This document shows, piece by piece, positions 60,301 to 64,000 of a stretch of DNA of 64,000 bases (positions are counted from its first letter, which is position 1; each line of letters starts with the position of its first letter). Under the pieces are notes generated by a model. That model was not told the origin of the DNA. It was given only the letters and a program-made list of their open reading frames with translations, and ran no database searches. The DNA is taken from NCBI GenBank assembly GCA_013399895.1, contig VXBA01005705.1, positions 833,286 to 897,285 of the forward strand. Direction: 5' to 3'. This DNA is from Serilophus lunatus (taxonomy: Eukaryota > Chordata > Aves > Passeriformes > Eurylaimidae). A program made the position numbers and the translations under genes.

Positions 60301-63300
60301 GGCAAAATTTTAAGATGTTAGCGAGGGCACATTGACAGACATAAGACTGGTACATATGCACATGGTGGATCTATGCAGACTATAGAGAAGCTGTTTCAAC
60401 TCAGTTATTTTTGCAGGAAGGTTGCACTTCCTCCAGTGTTTTCTGCATCCCTCTCTTGTGTGGGGCTCACATTTTTAATCAGTTCTCCTCTGGAAACCAT
60501 TCTCCCATTTCTCTCAAGTCTGGAATGCATTTATGTCTTCTCATGGAGTCTAGGGCAGGGATCAGCAGTGACCACAGATACCCAGTTTCCAGGTGTTTTA
60601 AGGAAGAGCACGAGAATAGAGATACTCAGAGCTGTGGGTTTGCTTGAACTTCCATTGTTATACTGAGCATCATAGCTCACACTTGTGCCATTAGTTAAGG
60701 GGAAACTTCTGTTACATTTCCCTTGCATGGATCCTTGAAAAGTACTATGGCAACTGAAATATTTCTTCACTCTTCATTTCAGGGTATCAAAGGCAATTGA
60801 AATACAAACACTGGGATGGTTCTTATAGCACCTTTGGGCCACATTATGGGCATGTTGGAAATACCTGGTAAGACTTCAGTACCACTGGCTTTTCATTACT
60901 TCTTATCATGCCCTCCCTTTTCCCAGTGTTCTCTTGTGGTTGGTCATTGTGGAAGTTGAAATGGAGTTGGAGATGAAGTTATAATCATGGCATCTTAGAA
61001 TAATCATGTAAGATAATGGGACAGTGAAGGATATTAAGGGAGGTGTCTTCTAGGCATCTTTTACAACACTGCACTAATAGCTACTTACCTCCTCTGACAC
61101 CCTTCTTCACCTCAGTTGAGGGTGACCTACAAAATGACATAGCTAGTTCTTGTTAGCAGAAGATGCTGATGAATCCTCAGAGCACCATTGCCCAGCTACT
61201 TGCAGTCTTCAGAGCTATGAATAGCAGGCTCCATTTTGCACTGGTTATGAAACAGGGATTTCATAAGTTGCTGGACTACCTCACAGTTTCCAACCAACCC
61301 ACTGTGATCAAGTCCTGTACCTTCTATTGATTTCCTCCAGAACAGTAGTTCCCATATGGACCCTATGACCTCTGATGGATACAGGGCCTGCTCAGGATGT
61401 CTTGGTTCCTTCTATCCCTTTCAGGCTCACAGCCTTTGTCCTCAAGTCCTTTGCCCAGGCCCGGTCTCACATCTTCATAGATGAGAAACACATCCAGGAT
61501 GCTTTGGTCTGGCTTACGCAAAAGCAGAAAGATAATGGCTGTTTCCGCAGTTCTGGGACGCTCCTGAACAATGCAATGAAGGTAACATGTCTGTCTGGTT
61601 GATTCCACCTGGGTTTTGTCAGGCTGGAACTTGACCATAAGTCACTCTGGGATTAACAGACTTATTTCAGCACTTGTGGGTTGGAGAGGACTGGGGAGCT
61701 ATCACAAAAGCAGCGTCTTCTGAAGGACTTACCATGAGAAGGAGACGAGAAAGAATTTATCTCTGCAGGATGTAGATATGTAACACAGGAGCAAGCAGTG
61801 CTGTTGTATGGGATCGACAACTACTTTTGTGTTTCTCTGCAGGGTGGAGTGAATGACGAGGTCACACTGACAGCCTATATCACTATTTCATTGCTGGAGA
61901 TTCCTCTGCCTGTAACTGTATGTGTTCACACCCCATCTTGAGCCACAAATGGTACTAACCTATCCTACTAATGACCATTTACCTTTTGAAAGAAGAAATC
62001 CTGTCCAAATAGTCTTTCTGCTTCAGCCTAGACTGAACTAACACTTTTCCTCCATTTTCCTCCCCTCTCCAATCCTGTCTCCTGTAGAAACCTTTCACTT
62101 AATATTTTTCTGAGTTGTTTTGTGGACAATAATGGATTTGCTCCATACAGCTTGGATTAACAATGAGTTAAATTATATTTAATTCTCTGAAGCAAGGCGA
62201 ATAGATTTTTTGTACCTACAAAAATTTCCTTTTGTGTCTTGGAATTGTACATTCCTTTTGAATCACTTTTGGACCTATTTAGCAGACACAACAGCACAGG
62301 TCTGTAAAAAAGAGTGGCACACTCAGGGATTTGTTCTTATTTTCTCTGCCTCTTCTAGATTGTTTTATAGGAAATCCTTATCCCTAATGCTTGAAGAATA
62401 AGGTATACCTGTAGGTAATAAGGCATACCTATAGGTAATACAATAATGTCACTCTGTGAAAGGTCAGAGGCCTATTTAAGAGCAATGTGGATTTGGTCTG
62501 ATCCCCTCACTTAGAGACAACAAGGCTGTGGTGAAGGTAAAATTAAGGTATGAACTGCAGCAGAAGGACTGCTGAGCAAGGGTGATTACCAGGCTGCTGT
62601 AATCCCTCTACTCCAAGTGTAGTAGGGACTGTTCCATGTTCCAAGTTTTCTCCTGTGTAGCAAGAACGTAAAGAAGGGACTATTTTGTCTGTAGCGTGAC
62701 ATGGATGGCATTAACTTCACCAAAAAAGCATCCTTTCTTTAGTACGTTTTACATCTAGAAACCAAGAACTCAGGTACAACTATATTGGATAAAAAGGATA
62801 TTTTTCAACTCCCTATCTGAGACTAAAACTGCCACTGAATATGAAGGAAGATGTTTGTCAGAATCTGATTGGCATATGGGTGCAATTCGAGTAAAACTAC
62901 ATGAACTTCTAAACTTAGCACAGCCCTCAGTCTTTGAGGCTATTTGCAATTTGTATAGAGTTTTTCTATAAGTAAAATAGGACATACTAAATCCTAGAAA
63001 AATTTTATTAGCACTATACTGAACATGTGTGTCTATCACAGCATGCTATCATTAGATTGAACTCCTCCCAATCACCTAACTTACAAATACTAGTACAGAT
63101 AGGAAACCTTAGGTGAGGCATAGACACAACCAATCTTGGTTTTATTCTTTGCTTTCTCAAAAGCAGCTGAATTGCATCTCCAAAAATGATCACAAAAGAT
63201 TTCATCTTCCAGTACACACCCAGTGAAGATAAAGTACAAAGCAATTAAAAATTAAGTCTTTCCCTTCTAGACTACTGGTGAAGCCGTAAATGTGCTATTC

Positions 63301-64000
63301 AGATCATGACATGCTCTCACTGCAGTGTTATTGTTTCAATTTTATAGCAGTTTTTCCGTCACAAATATAGAATAGTCATGTGTCTTGCTGAAAGATCATG
63401 GGGTCACAGCATCTGTTAGTCTGTTACTAAACACTATGTAAAGGAGTTAGAATTTAGATTGTCCTCATAAACCATACTTGAGATTCTGGCTTCAAAAAGA
63501 CATACGTTGTTAATGTTAACATATAAAAAGAAATATTCCAGAAAATTTTTTTTAAAATTCTCTGTTGTGCAGAGATTTACTTGATCAGCTTCCAGAGCAG
63601 AAGGTGAAAGCACAGAACAGTCTGAGGCTGATAGCTGGAGGAGGAAAGGAAGTATGTGAGAGAACTCCCCCTGCCCTGGAACACAATCAGGCCAGAAATT
63701 CTTCGCAGGGCAGAAGGATTGGAGTCTTTACATGAAGTAGGGAAAACCCATTAACAATACATATAGCAGATACACGATAAGGAACAGCCTTTGGCTACCC
63801 ATTTCTTCAAGGGATTCTTGGACCTGGAACAGAACAGACACACACTGGTACAAAATTTGTCAGAGCAGAAAGAGAGGATGCCAAGGGTCAATAGGTAGCA
63901 TTCCAATTAATGTTGGAATGGGCCCCAGTGTGATCCAGGCTGCTCCAGCTTCGTCTCTGTCTCCTCCCAGCATTCGGTGGTGCGAAATGCTCTGTTCTGC
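33222..64000 (+). CDS. A2M: Alpha-2-macroglobulin, exons 1-28, 3' partial
   Basis: Large secreted plasma protease trap that inhibits proteases of all classes. Twenty-seven complete exons (3360 bp, 1120 codons) plus 30 bp of exon 28 join in one frame. The N-terminus MGKNKL and QYMVL match human A2M, as do SLRAFQPFFVELTMPYSVV, AVTPRSLG and ITISLLEIPLPVTHSVVRN. These separate it from A2ML1. Domains present: signal peptide, MG1-MG5 (exons 2-14), MG6 with bait (15-18), MG7 (19-21), CUB part 1 (22-23), and the first part of the thioester domain (24-28) with GCGEQN, Cys at about residue 976. The second CUB half and receptor-binding domain are outside the window. The bait exon end is uncertain. The gene follows OVST in tandem with the same exon phases. 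TATA box, STAT-like sites and a strong Kozak context mark the start. Confidence 0.94.
34427..34450. repeat. Palindrome beside CR1 insertion
   Basis: Perfect 11-bp arms (AATTAAGATTA and its complement) with a 2-base centre, about 65 bp before a CR1 3' end in A2M intron 1. Confidence 0.85.
34516..34850 (-). repeat. CR1 LINE 3' end, minus strand
   Basis: Clear avian CR1 3' segment: ATCATAGAACCATAGAATGG terminal repeats, then the complement of GACCTTAAAGATCAT-type and 'ATATTAGGAAGAAATTCTTTA' blocks. 5'-truncated, as is usual for CR1. Antisense in A2M intron 1. Confidence 0.93.
35170..35372 (+). repeat. Older CR1 LINE 3' end, plus strand
   Basis: Diverged CR1 3' region: AAGGTTCAGACTACATATTA, GCACTGGAACA, CCCAGAGAGATGGTAG and a terminal TTCTATGAG. 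It lies in opposite orientation to the copy 320 bp upstream. Confidence 0.75.
36570..36960 (-). repeat. Ancient CR1/L3-type LINE fragment, minus strand
   Basis: On the minus strand it reads a broken reverse-transcriptase segment like YLDLQRTFDRGPSQKT (the conserved YLDFxKAFDxVPHxxL block). It continues into sequence matching old amniote CR1/L3 copies. Strongly decayed; ends approximate. Confidence 0.7.
37453..37636 (+). CDS. A2M: A2M exon 2 (MG1)
   Basis: 184 bp, QYMVLLPFLIHTEAPEK; sequon NET. Donor TTT/GTAAGT. Confidence 0.95.
38329..38485 (+). CDS. A2M: A2M exon 3 (MG1-MG2)
   Basis: 157 bp; sequon NST; ends FVQTDKPIYKPGQT plus one base. Confidence 0.95.
39039..39091 (+). CDS. A2M: A2M exon 4 (MG2)
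   Basis: 53 bp, MFRIVSLDKDFYPVNEK. Donor AAG/GTAGAG is weak but frame-supported. Confidence 0.92.
39769..39789 (+). CDS. A2M: A2M exon 5, 21-bp microexon (MG2)
   Basis: FPIVYIQ between CCCCAG and GTAAGT, equivalent to PLVYIQ in human A2M. Nearly 2.5 kb of intron follows. Confidence 0.93.
42238..42406 (+). CDS. A2M: A2M exon 6 (MG2)
   Basis: 169 bp, DPQRNRVYQWQGVDLETG; ends FFSVEEY plus one base. Confidence 0.95.
43322..43350. repeat. (TTTCTA)n short tandem repeat
   Basis: Imperfect CTATTT units in A2M intron 6. Confidence 0.8.
44257..44341 (+). CDS. A2M: A2M exon 7 (MG3)
   Basis: 85 bp, LPKFEVLVKLPKMITI; ends VCG plus two bases. Donor GTGAGT. Confidence 0.94.
44546..44583. repeat. Perfect 15-bp inverted repeat in A2M intron 7
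   Basis: Two perfectly complementary 15-base arms (44546-44560 and 44569-44583) around an 8-base loop GTCTCCAC. It can form a hairpin in RNA of either strand. Confidence 0.9.
45064..45187 (+). CDS. A2M: A2M exon 8 (MG3)
   Basis: 124 bp, YTYGKPVPGLVNVQVCRKF as in human A2M (YGKPVPG). Donor CAG/GTGAGT. Confidence 0.95.
45935..46049 (+). CDS. A2M: A2M exon 9 (MG3)
   Basis: 115 bp, ADARGCVNGVVKTKVFQL. Ends with the first base of a Gly codon. Confidence 0.93.
46177..46286 (+). CDS. A2M: A2M exon 10 (MG4)
   Basis: 110 bp ending DSQYRPGIPLFGK. Only 127 bp of intron separates it from exon 9. Confidence 0.94.
47157..47318 (+). CDS. A2M: A2M exon 11 (MG4)
   Basis: 162 bp, VKLVDGTDAPIANETITI; sequons NET and NYT. 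Donor CGA/GTGAGT. Confidence 0.94.
47583..47810 (+). CDS. A2M: A2M exon 12 (MG5)
   Basis: 228 bp, with FYSPSKSFLKIEPK and ending IVIYYL. Donor TTG/GTAAGA. Confidence 0.94.
49449..49512 (+). CDS. A2M: A2M exon 13 (MG5)
   Basis: 64 bp, VMAKGGIILASTHDLTVN; human A2M has MAKGGIV here. Confidence 0.94.
50736..50878 (+). CDS. A2M: A2M exon 14 (MG5)
   Basis: 143 bp, IAPLARMLVYTTSPSGEVI; ends VESCLPNK. Donor AAA/GTGAGT. Confidence 0.94.
51226..51375 (+). CDS. A2M: A2M exon 15 (MG6)
   Basis: 150 bp with SLCALRAVDKSVLLMKPE. Donor TCT/GTAAGT. Confidence 0.95.
51579..51749 (+). CDS. A2M: A2M exon 16 (MG6, before bait)
   Basis: 171 bp, MYDLLPLKEIRGYSFKDYY. Donor AAA/GTAAGC. Confidence 0.93.
51845..51880. 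repeat. Purine-only G-rich tract in A2M intron 16
   Basis: Run of G and GGA units (GGGGGGAGGGGGGGAGAAGG...), able to form quadruplex or triplex structures; likely length-variable. Confidence 0.85.
52508..52607 (+). CDS. A2M: A2M exon 17 (bait region), 3' end uncertain
   Basis: ELGLKVFTSSKIHKPEVC leads into the bait. The next exon needs phase 1, and the frame meets TAA at 52643, so only three AGT codons can hold the donor (exon end at 52592, 52598 or 52607); none has a good donor consensus. A run of 15 C begins 18 bp after the last of these. The bait would be short compared with human A2M. A sequence error or collapsed repeat at the C run is a real possibility. Confidence 0.7.
52625..52639 (+). 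repeat. Poly-C run (15 C)
   Basis: Homopolymer just after the bait exon. Such runs are prone to length error in sequencing and assembly. Confidence 0.9.
53166..53193. repeat. (TTTG)n microsatellite
   Basis: TTTG units with one GTGT interruption in A2M intron 17. Confidence 0.9.
53994..54120 (+). CDS. A2M: A2M exon 18 (MG6, after bait)
   Basis: 127 bp. NDNTVETVRKYFPETWIWD matches human A2M (TETVRKYFPETWIWD). Donor GAA/GTAAGT. Confidence 0.94.
54387..54615 (+). CDS. A2M: A2M exon 19 (MG6-MG7)
   Basis: 229 bp, IPDTITEWKANAFCTSAD and AFQPFFVELTMPYSVVRGE. Donor AGG/GTAAGA. Confidence 0.95.
54769..54871 (+). repeat. Intronic duplicate, copy 1 (A2M intron 19)
   Basis: About 100 bp that recurs at 56167-56262. 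Shared blocks include CCAAAGTTTTGAAAGCTG and CCTTGCCATCACAAATTTAT, with a diverged middle. Copy 2 lies across exon 20 in intron 20. Confidence 0.85.
55611..55737 (+). CDS. A2M: A2M exon 20 (MG7)
   Basis: 127 bp, VSVSLAESTHFLAIPVEKQ then CICTNERITVPWAVTP. Close to human A2M. Ends with one base of a Gly codon. Confidence 0.94.
56167..56262 (+). repeat. Intronic duplicate, copy 2 (A2M intron 20)
   Basis: Direct repeat of 54769-54871, same orientation, about 1.4 kb downstream, so the pair flanks exon 20. Confidence 0.85.
56436..56557 (+). CDS. A2M: A2M exon 21 (MG7)
   Basis: 122 bp, HVEFSVSTEALQKQQPCGN, ending DTVIRQLLVE. Donor GAG/GTATGT. Confidence 0.94.
58893..58944 (+). CDS. A2M: A2M exon 22 (CUB part 1)
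   Basis: 52 bp, PEGTEVETTYNSVLCAS. Preceded by the longest coding-interval intron seen up to here (2.3 kb), in which nothing else is recognised. Confidence 0.93.
59559..59642 (+). CDS. A2M: A2M exon 23 (CUB part 1)
   Basis: 84 bp, ETVSLVLPETVVDGSARAYF. Clearly diverged from OVST exon 23. Confidence 0.94.
59743..59919 (+). CDS. A2M: A2M exon 24 (thioester exon)
   Basis: 177 bp. MPFGCGEQNMVLF with the thioester Cys codon at 59802-59804 and Gln at 59811-59813. About 94% identical to OVST exon 24; only about 10 base differences, mostly in the first third. Confidence 0.96.
60783..60867 (+). CDS. A2M: A2M exon 25 (thioester domain)
   Basis: 85 bp, YQRQLKYKHWDGSYSTFG as in human A2M (YQRQLNYKHYDGSYSTFG). 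Confidence 0.94.
61425..61581 (+). CDS. A2M: A2M exon 26 (thioester domain)
   Basis: 157 bp, LTAFVLKSFAQARSHIFID and QKDNGCFRSSGTLLNNAMK. Confidence 0.95.
61843..61917 (+). CDS. A2M: A2M exon 27 (thioester domain)
   Basis: 75 bp, GGVNDEVTLTAYITISLLE then IPLPVT. Donor ACT/GTATGT. Confidence 0.95.
61918..63970 (+). other. A2M: A2M intron 27, nothing recognised inside
   Basis: 2.05 kb intron. The only structure seen is a 20-bp tandem duplication at 62401-62440 (ATACCTGTAGGTAATAAGGC-like unit). Confidence 0.7.
63971..64000 (+). CDS. A2M: A2M exon 28, cut by window end
   Basis: After CTCCTCCCAG, reads HSVVRNALFC in phase 0, matching human HPVVRNALFC. The exon continues past the window. Confidence 0.93.

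Overview
This is vertebrate nuclear DNA, almost certainly avian. It carries introns with GT/AG borders, no prokaryotic gene structure, and CR1 LINE fragments (3' ends and reverse-transcriptase parts). The two genes resolved are the egg-white protease inhibitor ovostatin and alpha-2-macroglobulin. The ovostatin copy keeps the thioester cysteine that chicken ovostatin is known to lack (duck ovostatin has it), so the source is probably not chicken. This species call is inference. Layout: (1) 539-23808, + strand: ovostatin (OVST), coding exons 2-35 and a short 3'UTR exon. Exon 1 (5'UTR and signal peptide) lies upstream of the window. The 34 visible coding exons join in one open frame of 4306 bp (about 1434 residues) ending in TGA at 22857-22859. 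An AATAAA with a GT/T-rich downstream element ends the gene near 23808. (2) 23.8-33.1 kb: intergenic. A CpG-rich, G-quadruplex-prone island lies at about 24370-24845, and I recognise no gene in the rest. (3) 33112-64000, + strand: alpha-2-macroglobulin (A2M), with TATA box, start ATG at 33222 and exons 1-27 complete. Exon 28 is cut by the window end; the distal thioester domain, second CUB half and receptor-binding domain lie beyond it. CR1 fragments sit in A2M intron 1 (34.5-35.4 and 36.6-37.0 kb) and OVST intron 15 (10.7-11.0 kb). How the genes work together: both encode large secreted thioester-type protease traps, built as MG1-MG6 with a bait loop, MG7, a CUB domain split by the thioester domain, and a C-terminal receptor-binding MG domain. 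They are a tandem duplicate pair: all 27 comparable exons have the same phases and nearly the same lengths. Most exons are clearly diverged, but the thioester exon (exon 24) is about 94% identical between the genes at the DNA level, with its last 52 bases identical, while the flanking introns and exons differ. This suggests gene conversion over the active-site exon and is the most interesting observation here. No RNA genes, CRISPR arrays, viral genes or toxin genes were seen.
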